A stretch of 64,000 bases of DNA from Clostridium sp. (GCA_017435645.1 JAFSER010000020.1:1-64000), one strand, 5' to 3'. Shown: positions 38,176 through 47,583, counted from the stretch's first letter. Program-made: numbers and translations. Notes: generated by a model from the letters alone, not told the origin.

Positions 38176-39294
38176 ATGAAGAAAAATTTAAGCGTGATGA
38201 TTAAGCCATCATCCAGTAAATGCAATTTAAAATGTAAATATTGTTTTTATAATTCTATTGCAGAGGAAAGAGAAATTAAAGATTATGGATTTATGAGCCA
38301 GGAAACTTTAGAAGTTATAATAGATAGGATAGAGGAATATTGTAATGGAGGGATTTGTAATATAGGCTTTCAAGGGGGAGAGCCTTTATTAATTGGATTG
38401 GAATTTTATAAAAAGCTTATAGAAATTACAAGTAAGAAGAATACTAAGTTTAATTTTATGCTTCAAACAAATGGAACATTAATTAATGAAGAGATGGCAA
38501 AGTTATTTCATGATAATAAATTTTTAATAGGAATATCTTTAGATGGTAATAAGGAATTACATAATTTAAATAGAATAAATCATGCTAACTCAGGTACCTT
38601 TAAGGATGTTATGAATGGAATAAAATTATTAAAAAAGCATAAGGTTGATTTTAATATTTTGGTTGTAGTTACTAGAACGTTGAGTAAAAAGATAGAAGAT
38701 TGCTATAGATTTTTAAGAAAAAATGATTTTAATTATATTCAATTTATACCATTTATAGAGGCCTTAGATGATAGTAGTAATAGAAATTTAAGCTTTCATT
38801 TAACTTCAAATCAATATGAAGTATATATGAAAAAGTTATTTGATATATGGTATGAAGATATATTAAAGGGAAATATGGTTAGTATAAGATATTTTGATAA
38901 TATACTTAGCTTATTCTTAGGGTATGACTATGAAGCTTGTGATATGAGAGGAGTATGCTCTTGTCAGCATATAATTGAGGGTGATGGAAGTGTTTATCCT
39001 TGTGATTTTTATGCTTATGAAAAGTATAGCCTTGGAAATATATTGAATGAAGACTTTAATGAAATACATGAAAAGGAAATAACTAAAAGTTTTATAGTAA
39101 ATTCTTTAAATAAAGATAAAAAATGTGAAGTATGTAAGTATAGAGCACTTTGTAGAGGTGGATGTAAGAGATATAGAGAAACTACTAAAGATAAAAGCTA
39201 CTTATTTTGTGAAGCTAATTATAACTTTTTTGAGTATTCCTATAATAGATTTAGAAAGTTAAGCATGAAAATTTATCAAGATAGATTAAAGTAG
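38176..39294 (+). CDS. Anaerobic sulfatase-maturating enzyme (radical SAM, SPASM)
   Basis: 372 residues. Radical SAM cluster motif C16-x3-C20-x2-C23 (KCNLKCKYCFYNS); SPASM cysteines in CDMRGVCSCQHIIEGDGSVYPC and in CEVCKYRALCRGGC. Length and motifs fit anSME, which oxidises the sulfatase Cys to formylglycine using SAM. The nearby sulfatase with a matching CIASR site is the obvious client. Followed by sleC 75 bases on. Confidence 0.92.
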   Translation: MKKNLSVMIKPSSSKCNLKCKYCFYNSIAEEREIKDYGFMSQETLEVIIDRIEEYCNGGICNIGFQGGEPLLIGLEFYKKLIEITSKKNTKFNFMLQTNGTLINEEMAKLFHDNKFLIGISLDGNKELHNLNRINHANSGTFKDVMNGIKLLKKHKVDFNILVVVTRTLSKKIEDCYRFLRKNDFNYIQFIPFIEALDDSSNRNLSFHLTSNQYEVYMKKLFDIWYEDILKGNMVSIRYFDNILSLFLGYDYEACDMRGVCSCQHIIEGDGSVYPCDFYAYEKYSLGNILNEDFNEIHEKEITKSFIVNSLNKDKKCEVCKYRALCRGGCKRYRETTKDKSYLFCEANYNFFEYSYNRFRKLSMKIYQDRLK

Positions 39295-39369
39295 TATAAA
39301 ATATATTTGTGTCCTTAAAGTAAGATAAGTCATATATTAAATAAAGGAGAAATAATAAAGGAGAAGTGT

Positions 39370-40767
39370 ATGGCTAAAGGTAGATTAAAGGTTCAATGCT
39401 TTATAAATGGAACTTACTTACCTGTTGATAATACAAAAATAATAATAAGACCATCTACAAGTGGGACAAACACAAATGATATAGTATTGTATACAAATTC
39501 AATAGGAGAATCTGAGATAATAGAATTAGATGCACCACCAATAGAATATTCTCAGCAACCAACAGGACAAATTCCTTATAGTATGTATGATATAAGAATA
39601 GAAAGAGATGGCTTTCAAAGTATTTTAATTAATAGATGTCAGATATTCCCTGATGAATTAGCAATACAACAGTGTAATCTTATAGAATCAGGTAATAATG
39701 CATCCAGAATAGAAAATATTAATATCCTGCCTAACACAGCAAATTTATCTTATAATCAAGAGAGAAATACTAATGAAATTATTGATATAGGACCAAATGT
39801 TTTGAATGGAAATTATCCAGAAAAAATTCCAGAAGAAGTAGAAAAACCATTACCACCTCCAACAAGTGGAGTAGTTTTAGCTAGACCTGTTGTACCTGAG
39901 TTTATAGTAGTTCATGCAGGAGGACCTAATAATACATCTGCATCAAATTATACTGTACCTTATAAGGATTATATTAAGAATGTTGCATCTTGTGAAATTT
40001 ATTCAACTTGGCCAGAAAGTACTATACGTGCTAATGTTTATGCTATAATTTCATTTACATTAAATAGAATATATACAGAGTGGTATAGAGGTAAGGGAAA
40101 AAATTTCGATATAACAAATTCAACAGCATATGATCATGCTTTTAATTATGGAAGAAATATATTTGAAAGTATAAGTGCAGTAGTTGATGATATATTCTCA
40201 ACATATATAAGGAGAATAGGAAGGAAACAACCATTACTAACTCAGTATTGTGATGGTAAAAATGTAACTTGTCCTGGGTGGATGACTCAGTGGGGAAGTA
40301 AGTATTTAGGGGATCAAGGAAGGACACCATATGAAATACTAACTAATTTCTATGGAAATGATATAGAACTAGTAACAGCTGAGGAAGTTAAAGGAATCCC
40401 TAAATCTTATCCAGGATATGATCTTATAGTAGGATCTACAGGTACAGAGGTATCTGCAATTCAAGAGTATTTAAATAGAATATCTAAAAATTATCCTTTA
40501 ATACCAAAAGTATCTCAAGATGGAGTTTATGGAGATAAAACAGCAGAAGCTGTTAGAGTTTTTCAAAGTGTATTTAACTTGCCACAAACAGGAGTAGTTG
40601 ATTATGCAACTTGGTATAAGATTTCAGATATCTATGTTGGAGTAAGTAGAATTGCTGAGCTTAGAGGAAGTGCTAAGTCAGTAGAAAGAATATTTATACC
40701 ACCTAGATCTTTTGATAACTATTACGATAGTTCAGTACCTAGATTTAATTATTACGATGATATGTAA
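39370..40767 (+). CDS. sleC: Spore cortex-lytic enzyme prepro-SleC
   Basis: 465 residues. N-terminal propeptide region (to about 170) ending with a Pro-rich linker (EVEKPLPPPTSG); mature enzyme likely begins near VVLARPVVPEFIVVH. Catalytic SpoIID/LytB-like fold (about 175-340) with YIKNVASCEIYSTWPESTIRAN and QYCDGKNVTCPGWMTQWG; C-terminal peptidoglycan-binding domain (about 350-425; VGSTGTEVSAIQEYLN and VFQSVFNLPQTGVVD). Degrades spore cortex once activated by Csp protease. ATG start after AAGGAG. Confidence 0.94.
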   Translation: MAKGRLKVQCFINGTYLPVDNTKIIIRPSTSGTNTNDIVLYTNSIGESEIIELDAPPIEYSQQPTGQIPYSMYDIRIERDGFQSILINRCQIFPDELAIQQCNLIESGNNASRIENINILPNTANLSYNQERNTNEIIDIGPNVLNGNYPEKIPEEVEKPLPPPTSGVVLARPVVPEFIVVHAGGPNNTSASNYTVPYKDYIKNVASCEIYSTWPESTIRANVYAIISFTLNRIYTEWYRGKGKNFDITNSTAYDHAFNYGRNIFESISAVVDDIFSTYIRRIGRKQPLLTQYCDGKNVTCPGWMTQWGSKYLGDQGRTPYEILTNFYGNDIELVTAEEVKGIPKSYPGYDLIVGSTGTEVSAIQEYLNRISKNYPLIPKVSQDGVYGDKTAEAVRVFQSVFNLPQTGVVDYATWYKISDIYVGVSRIAELRGSAKSVERIFIPPRSFDNYYDSSVPRFNYYDDM

Positions 40768-40771
40768 TTAC

Positions 40772-40823
40772 TAAAGGACATTAGATAGATTTGCGGTATG
40801 CAACTCTATTTAATGTCCTTTAT
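40772..40823. terminator. Bidirectional terminator after sleC
   Basis: Hairpin arms TAAAGGACATTA and TTTAATGTCCTTTA with a long loop, between sleC and the convergent YkvI gene. Confidence 0.75.
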
Positions 40824-40949
40824 ATTAATATAAATACTTTTTAAATAATCATAGCAAAGTTTTCATGTATAAATATTTATTTTTATAAATTATTGATATT
40901 CTATAGAAATTTATAAAATATCAATAATTTAGATAGCTAAACAACATTA

Positions 40950-42008
40950 TTAATTCAAGTTCTTTTTATGTTTATAATAAAAATAAATTGTTTGAACAAT
41001 GAATATTAAGCTTAATAGTCCAAAAATAGGATATAAAGAACCTATAAGCTTAGAAAAACCTATTCTAGATATAGGCAGTGCAATTAAAATAACTATAAAT
41101 ATAGCTTTTTTAAATTCAATATGGAATGTATTATCTATAGTTTTACTAATTGAAAAAATATCTGATACTTCTGTTGAGAACATCTCTAGCCAAATAACTA
41201 TTAATAATAAAGCTTGAATTATATTTCCAAAGCGTTGTGCTACAAAAAGTAAAGGTATTTCATAGTTATGTATATAAGGCTCATTTATCATAAGTAAAAA
41301 GTTAATTGCAAAGCTTAATAAAACTAGACCTAGAGCACCTAAAGTAATTCCCCAAAACATAGTTTTAGGTTTTTTAATTTGATTACTTAATGGAACTAGG
41401 ACACCTAAGCAACAAAGTGTATTATATCCAGCATATAAGATAGTAGATAAAGTAATTCCACTTTTAGTAGGTTCAAATTTTACAAGCTGATGAATTGTAG
41501 TTAAATCCTTACAAAGCAAAAAATATAAGATTGTAATAATACTGATAGTAATGATGAGTGTAGGTACAATAAAAGAGTTAACTTGAATTAATCCATCTGT
41601 ATCCTTAAGTAAAAAGAATATAGCAAGTGCAATCATAATTAAGGAGCCTATTATTTTAGGTACACCAAAGAATTGATTAATTAATGCACCGCTACCAGCT
41701 AAAATAATAGATGCACTGGAAATAAGATAAAGAGTAGTTATTAATCCTGTTATTTTTCCGAGAATATTTGGACTAACTATTTTTATAACATCACCATAAG
41801 AGTTTAGTTTATACTTAATACTTATTTTAGAAACTATACTTCCTAAAATTATATAAAAAATACCACATACTATAATGCCTAAAAAACTCAATACTCCATA
41901 AGAAGTAAAAAATTCCTTAATTTCTTGTCCAGAAGCTAATCCAGCACCAACTATTGTTCCAATAAAAACAACAGCAACTTGAAAAATCTTAGAAAACTCA
42001 TCTTTCAT
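40950..42008 (-). CDS. YkvI-like membrane protein (LeuT-fold)
   Basis: 352 residues, about ten helices, with the family's opening VAVVFIGTIVGAGLASGQEI, in which the unwound GAGLASG of helix 1 resembles an APC/LeuT ion site. Probable Na+- or H+-coupled transporter, substrate unknown. Start ATG after GGGGGG. Confidence 0.82.
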   Translation of the reverse strand: MKDEFSKIFQVAVVFIGTIVGAGLASGQEIKEFFTSYGVLSFLGIIVCGIFYIILGSIVSKISIKYKLNSYGDVIKIVSPNILGKITGLITTLYLISSASIILAGSGALINQFFGVPKIIGSLIMIALAIFFLLKDTDGLIQVNSFIVPTLIITISIITILYFLLCKDLTTIHQLVKFEPTKSGITLSTILYAGYNTLCCLGVLVPLSNQIKKPKTMFWGITLGALGLVLLSFAINFLLMINEPYIHNYEIPLLFVAQRFGNIIQALLLIVIWLEMFSTEVSDIFSISKTIDNTFHIEFKKAIFIVILIALPISRIGFSKLIGSLYPIFGLLSLIFIVQTIYFYYKHKKNLN

Positions 42009-42173
42009 AAAAAAAATCCCCCCTTATAAATATAGTTAAATATCTTTATTAAAAATATATAAAAATAATTATCTTTTTATTCTCAATAACAAATATTTTG
42101 TTTAATGTATATAATGAATAACTTCGCTATTTTTAGGAAAAATAACCTTAAGTAAGTTAAAGGAGGAATTAAT

Positions 42174-43265
42174 TTGAGAAAGAAATTCTTAGCACTAACT
42201 TCCTTTTTAGTATTTTTCCTAATGATATTTTCAGCATGTTCAAATTCACAGGATGATACTGAGAATGTAGAGGTATTTGGTTTACAGAAGGCCTTTGATT
42301 TAGCAGAGGAATATTTAGGATTAATTAAAAATAATAAATTAGCAGAAGCAAATGCTTTATGTACAGAAGAACTAATAAATAGTAATAATAATATAACAAC
42401 TGGAATATCTAATATTGTTGCTTTTGCCCCAGATAATGTAATAGAATATTCAAATTCTGCTTTTATGACATTTAATGTAATAAGAAATTCATCTTCTGAA
42501 CCTAAGTGTGATTTAGATAGCTATGCAATAAAAGTAGTAAAGGAAAATGATGAATATAAAATAGATGAAGTTAAAGCAACAAATTTAAAACAAGTATTTA
42601 TAAATAATGACTCACTAAGAATGATTTCAGAAGATGGTGGTAAAAGTGACTTAATAATTTCCCTAAATAATATAACTAAAGATTCATATTTAAAGGAAAA
42701 TAAGATAATGTTATATAAAGAAAAAGTACCAGCTGAAAATTTTGGAGTAGTAGCATTGGGGTATAAAGGAGATAAAATCGCTATATCTACTACAAGTGGT
42801 AATAGATCCTTTATTGCTATTGCATATATTCAGGAAAGTCAGGAAGCTCAAGGTTCTAGCTCAGAAGGGAATTCAGGTGGTGAAGGTGCAAAAAATGAGG
42901 AAGAAAACTTAGGTGAATTATTAGAAAAGCCTATTGCTAAAAAAGTAATACCTTTAGATATTTATAATGGAGCAATAGTTAATAATTTAGTTTTCATGCA
43001 AGAAGAAGAATATTTAATAACAGAATATGTTAATGCTAACTTAAGTAATAGAATAAAGGTTTATAATGGATCCAGTGGTGATTTAATAGCTTTAGATTTT
43101 GATAGCAAATTTCCTGAGGAGAAATATAGTATTAATTTACTTACTTTTAAAAAGGATGAATTTGATATAAGCGTAACAGCTAAAGAAGGTAGTAGTGATA
43201 TCGATAAGAATATACTAGGAGAATATACTGTACATGTAGATAGTTTGGAAATTAAAAAAAAGTAG
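42174..43265 (+). CDS. Putative lipoprotein
   Basis: 363 residues. Lipoprotein signal peptide (RKKFLALTSFLVFFLMIFSAC) with Cys about 22 in an FSAC lipobox, then SNSQDD. The body has an NTF2-like start (KAFDLAEEYLGLIKNNKLAEA) typical of clostridial lipoproteins with DUF4878/NTF2 folds, and a Ser/Gly/Glu-rich linker about residue 222-245. Function unknown; outer face of the membrane. TTG start behind AGGAGG, no ATG alternative. Confidence 0.8.
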   Translation: MRKKFLALTSFLVFFLMIFSACSNSQDDTENVEVFGLQKAFDLAEEYLGLIKNNKLAEANALCTEELINSNNNITTGISNIVAFAPDNVIEYSNSAFMTFNVIRNSSSEPKCDLDSYAIKVVKENDEYKIDEVKATNLKQVFINNDSLRMISEDGGKSDLIISLNNITKDSYLKENKIMLYKEKVPAENFGVVALGYKGDKIAISTTSGNRSFIAIAYIQESQEAQGSSSEGNSGGEGAKNEEENLGELLEKPIAKKVIPLDIYNGAIVNNLVFMQEEEYLITEYVNANLSNRIKVYNGSSGDLIALDFDSKFPEEKYSINLLTFKKDEFDISVTAKEGSSDIDKNILGEYTVHVDSLEIKKK

Positions 43266-43352
43266 AAAGGTATTAACATATATAAATATTGTAGTAGAAT
43301 AAAAGTACAACTTAAATATAAAGTAGTGCTTTTATTTTTTTGGAGGATATTT

Positions 43353-44276
43353 ATGAAAAAGTGGAATGATAAAAGATACCATAGCTTAAATTATTATCTT
43401 AGAAATAAATTTAATGAAAAAGTATATAAAATATCTTTAGATGGAGGATTCACTTGTCCTAATAGAGATGGAAAGGTAGCAAAAGGAGGATGTACTTTTT
43501 GTAGTGCAAGAGGATCTGGTGATTTTGCTGGAAGTAGAATAATGTCTATTACAAAGCAATTTGAAGATAGAAAAGAAATGATGGAGAAAAAATGGAAGGA
43601 TGGAAAGCTAATAGCTTACTTCCAAGCTTATACCAATACATATGCACCTGTTGAAGAGCTTAGAAAAAAATATAATGAAGCTTTGGATCAAAAAAATGTT
43701 GTAGCTATTTCTATTGCAACAAGACCAGATTGTATTGATGATGATGTTTTGGATTATTTAACAGAATTAAATGAAAAAACTTATTTAATGGTTGAACTAG
43801 GGTTACAGACTATTAATGATACAACAGCTAAAAATTTTAATAGAGGTTATGATTTTGAAGTTTTTGATAATACATTAAAAAGATTATTAGAAAGAAATAT
43901 AGAAGTTGTTGTTCATACTATCTTTGGACTTCCAGGAGAAACAGAAGAGGATATGTTGAAGACTGTTGACTATATAGCCCATTCTGGAGCAAAAGGAATT
44001 AAATTTCATTTACTTCACTTAATGGAAGGCACAAAAATGGTTGAGCAATATGAAAGTGGAGAATTAAAATTATTAACTAAGGAACAATATATAGATTTAG
44101 TATGTAAAGGAATATCTATGTTACCAGAAGAAATGGTAGTACATAGACTTACAGGAGATGCTCCAAGAGATTTGTTAATAGGACCTATGTGGAGTTTAAA
44201 AAAATGGGAAGTATTAAATGATATAGATAAAGCTTTAGTTGATAATAATATATGGCAAGGAAAGAATTTTAAATAA
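43353..44276 (+). CDS. Radical SAM protein, TIGR01212 / YhcC family
   Basis: 307 residues from ATG 43353 (AGGAGG-like TGGAGG 8 bases before; the upstream in-frame start at 43326 has none). Fe-S motif CPNRDGKVAKGGCTFC (C-x(n)-C-x2-C), then YFQAYTNTYAPVEELR, SIATRPDCI, HTIFGLPGETEEDM and LLHLMEGTKM, all typical of TIGR01212. Probably modifies RNA or a small molecule; function not established. Monocistronic. Confidence 0.9.
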   Translation: MKKWNDKRYHSLNYYLRNKFNEKVYKISLDGGFTCPNRDGKVAKGGCTFCSARGSGDFAGSRIMSITKQFEDRKEMMEKKWKDGKLIAYFQAYTNTYAPVEELRKKYNEALDQKNVVAISIATRPDCIDDDVLDYLTELNEKTYLMVELGLQTINDTTAKNFNRGYDFEVFDNTLKRLLERNIEVVVHTIFGLPGETEEDMLKTVDYIAHSGAKGIKFHLLHLMEGTKMVEQYESGELKLLTKEQYIDLVCKGISMLPEEMVVHRLTGDAPRDLLIGPMWSLKKWEVLNDIDKALVDNNIWQGKNFK

Positions 44277-44370
44277 AAAATAAGTAAAATAAATTATATA
44301 TAAGTGGAAATTTAGAAATATAATTATTTTAAAAAAGTTATACTTTTTTGAATAATTTTAAATATTTTTA

Positions 44371-44424
44371 TTGACAATAAAGATGAAAAGATATATTATA
44401 TTATTAGATTGATAATCAATATCA
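44371..44424 (+). promoter_or_regulatory. Promoter with Fur box
   Basis: TTGACA (44371-44376), 17-bp spacer, TATTAT (44394-44399). TGATAATCAATATCA (44410-44424) matches the 7-1-7 Fur operator at 14 of 15 positions and covers the first bases of the predicted RNA. Confidence 0.75.
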
Positions 44425-44553
44425 ACTAGTAACGGAATATATTACTAAGAAGCTCCACACTTCTGGTAATATAGTAAATATAATTAAACTCCTATATTAT
44501 AGAATTTATTTCAGTAAAATATGGATAAACATTTTGTTTATCCATATTTTACT
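44407..44553 (+). ncRNA. Candidate Fur-regulated small RNA
   Basis: From the promoter at 44371 to the hairpin at 44513-44552, about 145 nt contain no start codon with ribosome site. The RNA would form a 13-bp hairpin with one bulge (44439-44472) presenting loop CUCCACA (44453-44459), plus a second single-stranded CUCC (44489-44492). C-rich loops opposite the Shine-Dalgarno sequence are typical of iron-sparing sRNAs such as B. subtilis FsrA or enterobacterial RyhB. No plus-strand gene follows for 2.7 kb, so the promoter serves this RNA only. Confidence 0.6.
44513..44552. terminator. Bidirectional terminator
   Basis: 18-bp perfect stem AGTAAAATATGGATAAAC / its complement with a four-base loop; ends the candidate sRNA and, on minus, the CAP gene. 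Confidence 0.75.
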
Positions 44554-44581
44554 TTGTATATATTTAGGAGATATATTAATA

Positions 44582-45376
44582 TTATTTGAAAAATTCTTGT
44601 GTTGCGTAATAAGTATTTCCAATTTTATAAACTCCGATACCAACGCTTGTAAAGTTTGTAGATAATATATTTTCTTTATGACTTTCAGAATTCATCCAGT
44701 TATTAACAAATCTAACTGCTAATTCATTGTAATCATGTAAATTACTGATATAAGCAATGTTTTCTCCCCAAGCCTTATAAGTTATCCCATCTTCTAAAAT
44801 CTTATCTTTAACTAAACCACCATTAAGATCATAATGTGAAAAGTATTGATTATCGCCCATATCTTTTGACTTTAATCTAGCGTAATATTGCATAGTTTCA
44901 TTATGACTTAATTCTGGAACTCCAGCAGCTACTCTTTCCTTATTTATAAGTTCTAAAATTTGAGTTTCTATATCGCATATATAACTATCATTTGAAGTTG
45001 AAGCAGCTACTTTAGCAGTAGCATATTCATATTGTACTGAATCAGTATTATTTTCAATTGTAGTAGTTGACTTTGATGTTGAAGTTTTAGAAATTTCAAG
45101 GTTAGAATTTTGATTAAGAACTTGAGAATTATTATTGTCTTTTATTAAAGTATCATTTCCGTTTTCGATAGAATCATTAGATGTATTAATTAAGAAATTA
45201 TCAGTTGAAATATTAGAATATATATATTTAAAATCTTCAGGAATTGACAAAATTTTTGATGAAATATTAGTATTATTTAAAAAGTCAGCAGCAAAGGATG
45301 GGAAAGTTCCTCCTATGCCAATTGTGATTACTACACCAATAGATAAAATAACAAAATTTCTTATAGATTTACTCAT
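44582..45376 (-). CDS. Secreted CAP (SCP-like) domain protein
   Basis: 264 residues. Signal peptide 1-29 (ends PSFAA), low-complexity Asn/Ser/Thr linker about 30-135, then a CAP domain (about 140-264) with DIETQILELINKERVAAGV, FSHYDLN, AWGENI, W-x-x-S-x-SHKENIL and FTSVGIG. No wall-binding module. In bacteria the domain's role is unsettled. ATG start eight bases after AGGAG. The strong promoter TTTACT/TATAAT (-35 at 45497-45492, -10 at 45475-45470) and Spo0A boxes upstream suggest sporulation-phase control. Confidence 0.88.
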   Translation of the reverse strand: MSKSIRNFVILSIGVVITIGIGGTFPSFAADFLNNTNISSKILSIPEDFKYIYSNISTDNFLINTSNDSIENGNDTLIKDNNNSQVLNQNSNLEISKTSTSKSTTTIENNTDSVQYEYATAKVAASTSNDSYICDIETQILELINKERVAAGVPELSHNETMQYYARLKSKDMGDNQYFSHYDLNGGLVKDKILEDGITYKAWGENIAYISNLHDYNELAVRFVNNWMNSESHKENILSTNFTSVGIGVYKIGNTYYATQEFFK

Positions 45377-45522
45377 TACTAGTACTCCTTAAAATTTTTT
45401 TTGAAGAGATTACTAATTTAATTAAACTTTTTAATCTAAAAATATTGCTTCGATACTCTTAATGACTATATTATAACGTAAAATAAACAAAAGTAAACAC
45501 TTTTTCAACAATTTTCTCAAAA

Positions 45523-45616
45523 TTCGACCAATTTTTTTATAATTTTATGTCGAATATGACCGAATAGTACAGATTTTATGTCGAATAAAGTTATCGAAAA
45601 TGAAACTTATGTCGAA
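45523..45616. promoter_or_regulatory. Cluster of Spo0A boxes
   Basis: Three exact TGTCGAA boxes at 45548-45554, 45579-45585 and 45610-45616, spaced exactly 31 bp (three helical turns), plus TTCGACC (45523-45529, GGTCGAA on minus, 6 of 7). They lie upstream of the CAP gene promoter on minus, and could also serve a TATAAT at 45686 on plus. Confidence 0.75.
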
Positions 45617-45856
45617 TATAGTTATCGTATATACATGAATTGGATTTAAATTTTATTGAGAATATCTAATTTTTAAGGGAATATTTATAATGAATAAATA
45701 GATATGATTTAATTTGAAGAGGAATAACTACTTAAAATATAAATTTAATAATTTTTAACTGTTAGATTATGTATAAAAAAATAGTCATTAAACTATAACT
45801 TAAAAAATTTAACGGAGAGAATTTTTAAAAATTTATAGTAAAGAAATTTAAATAAA

Positions 45857-45899
45857 AATAACCAGTAGTTATTTAATACCTCCACTGGTTATTATTTTT
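45857..45899. terminator. Terminator hairpin with ACCTCC loop
   Basis: Stem AATAACCAGT / ACTGGTTATT with a 17-base loop containing ACCTCC, followed on plus by ATTTTTG. On minus it lies about 90 bases past the methyltransferase stop and could end that gene. No plus-strand gene precedes it. Confidence 0.65.
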
Positions 45900-45988
45900 G
45901 TATTTACGAAATTAATTTATTTATAATTAAAATATAAAAGCTAATTTTAAAAGGACTAGACTTTTTGAGCAGTCTTATAGATTTTATA

Positions 45989-47164
45989 TTATATAACTTG
46001 GAATATAAAGAATTTTAAGTAATAAGATTCATCTGAATTCCACAGAATAGGATGGTCAGCACTTTGAGTTCTTATTTCTACTTGTCTTAATGTTCTTCTA
46101 GCATCATGAGCAGCTTCTTGAACAGTTTTCTTTAGTTGTTCTTCACTCATGTAATGAGAACAAGAGCAAGTGGCAAAGTATCCACCTGATTTAACCATTT
46201 TTAGTCCTCTAAGGTTAATTTCTTTATAGCCTCTAATTGCAGATTTGATTGTATTTCTTGATTTTGTAAAGGCTGGAGGATCTAATATAACAACATCAAA
46301 TTCTCTTCCTTCCCTTGACCATTCTCCAAGAACATCAAAAGCATTATGACATTCAAATTTAACTGTGTCTTGTAAATTATTAAGTTCAGCATTTTTTCTA
46401 GCACAATCAATAGCATGTTGAGATACATCTATACCTAATACCGATTTAGCTCCTGCAATTCCAGCGTTTAAGGCAAAAGATCCTGTGTGAGTAAAGCAAT
46501 CTAGAACTTCTTTATCTTTACAAATTCTATGCATAGCAGCTCTATTTTCTTTTTGGTCTAAGAAGAATCCAGTTTTTTGACCGTTTTCTAAGTCTACTAT
46601 GTATTTAACTCCGTTTTCTATTATTTCTATATTAGTGTCAAAAGGTTCGGTTAAGAAGCCTTTAGTTTGTTCAAGACCTTCTATTTCTCTAGTTTTAATA
46701 TCACTTCTTTCATAAACACCTTTAGCATTAAATTCATTTACTAATATCTTAACAATTATATCCCTATATTTGTCCATACCCAATGTAGAGATTTGTATAA
46801 CATAATAGTCTTCAAATTTATCAACTGTAAGTCCAGGGAGGAAGTCAGCTTCTCCAAAGATAAGTCTACATGAAGATGTATCTATAACTATTTTTCTATA
46901 ATCATATGCATTTTTAAATCTTTTTTTGAAGAAGTTATAATCTATTTCTTCATCAATATCTCTAGTCATAATTCTGATTGTTATTTTACTTCTATCATTA
47001 ATATATCCTTTTCCTAAGAAGTAGTTTTTATGATTATATACTTCAACTATATCGCCATTTTCATAATCACCATCGTATTCATTTATTTCATCAATATATA
47101 TCCAAGGTCTACCTTGTTCAGCTTTTTTATTCTTTCCTTTATGTAAATAAAATTTGCTTGCCAT
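45989..47164 (-). CDS. Class I rRNA methyltransferase, RlmI-like
   Basis: 391 residues. N-terminal PUA-like region with HPW-type GRPWIYIDEI, central RlmI-type linker (FLPGLTVDKFEDYYVIQ), C-terminal Rossmann methyltransferase: NGQKTGFFLDQKENR, VLDCFTHTGSFALNAGIAGA, VILDPPAFTKS and CSCS near the end. Belongs to the RlmI (23S rRNA m5C1962-type) family; the position in this organism not verifiable. Start: TTG 47170 is in frame, but ATG 47164 is seven bases after AGGAG. Confidence 0.88.
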   Translation of the reverse strand: MASKFYLHKGKNKKAEQGRPWIYIDEINEYDGDYENGDIVEVYNHKNYFLGKGYINDRSKITIRIMTRDIDEEIDYNFFKKRFKNAYDYRKIVIDTSSCRLIFGEADFLPGLTVDKFEDYYVIQISTLGMDKYRDIIVKILVNEFNAKGVYERSDIKTREIEGLEQTKGFLTEPFDTNIEIIENGVKYIVDLENGQKTGFFLDQKENRAAMHRICKDKEVLDCFTHTGSFALNAGIAGAKSVLGIDVSQHAIDCARKNAELNNLQDTVKFECHNAFDVLGEWSREGREFDVVILDPPAFTKSRNTIKSAIRGYKEINLRGLKMVKSGGYFATCSCSHYMSEEQLKKTVQEAAHDARRTLRQVEIRTQSADHPILWNSDESYYLKFFIFQVI

Positions 47165-47323
47165 AACCAAGCTCCTCTCTTATAAGTTCTATAAGAGATT
47201 ATAACATAATAAATAATTAAGTATAGGGGAGAGAGTAAATACTTAATTATAAAATATTAATGAATAATAGAAATTTTAATAAATATATTTATAGTGACAA
47301 GAAATAATATGGAGGTAGGAATT

Positions 47324-47503
47324 ATGATATTTAAGGCAATTGTAATACCAACACCTTATAGAATTAAAAGGTATATTCAAAGAGTTTTACAAGAGACAAG
47401 TAGTAAAGATTCTAATAAAGAAGATATTGACCCAAATTTAAAACATATTAATTTATCTAAAGATAGCTTTAAAAACTATAGTGTAACTATGAAGATATTT
47501 TAA
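47324..47503 (+). CDS. Small basic hypothetical protein (59 aa)
   Basis: 59 residues starting MIFKAIVIPTPYRIKRYIQRV; Lys/Arg-rich, no recognised domain. An in-frame start at 47294 exists, but GGAGG (47311-47315) points to ATG 47324. Own terminator follows. Confidence 0.6.
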   Translation: MIFKAIVIPTPYRIKRYIQRVLQETSSKDSNKEDIDPNLKHINLSKDSFKNYSVTMKIF

Positions 47504-47507
47504 AAAA

Positions 47508-47540
47508 TAAAACCACCTGCTTCCATGACAGGTGGTTTTG
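47508..47540 (+). terminator. Terminator after the small basic gene
   Basis: Strong hairpin AAAACCACCTG / CAGGTGGTTTT. Confidence 0.8.
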
Positions 47541-47583
47541 GGGAGATATAATCTATGAATTAATATAGTTTGGGGGAACTATA

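Noticed and set aside
45548..45640. Regular 31-bp units as a CRISPR-like array
   Set aside because: Only 7-12 bases are shared between units and spacers are not distinct; the shared core is the Spo0A box.
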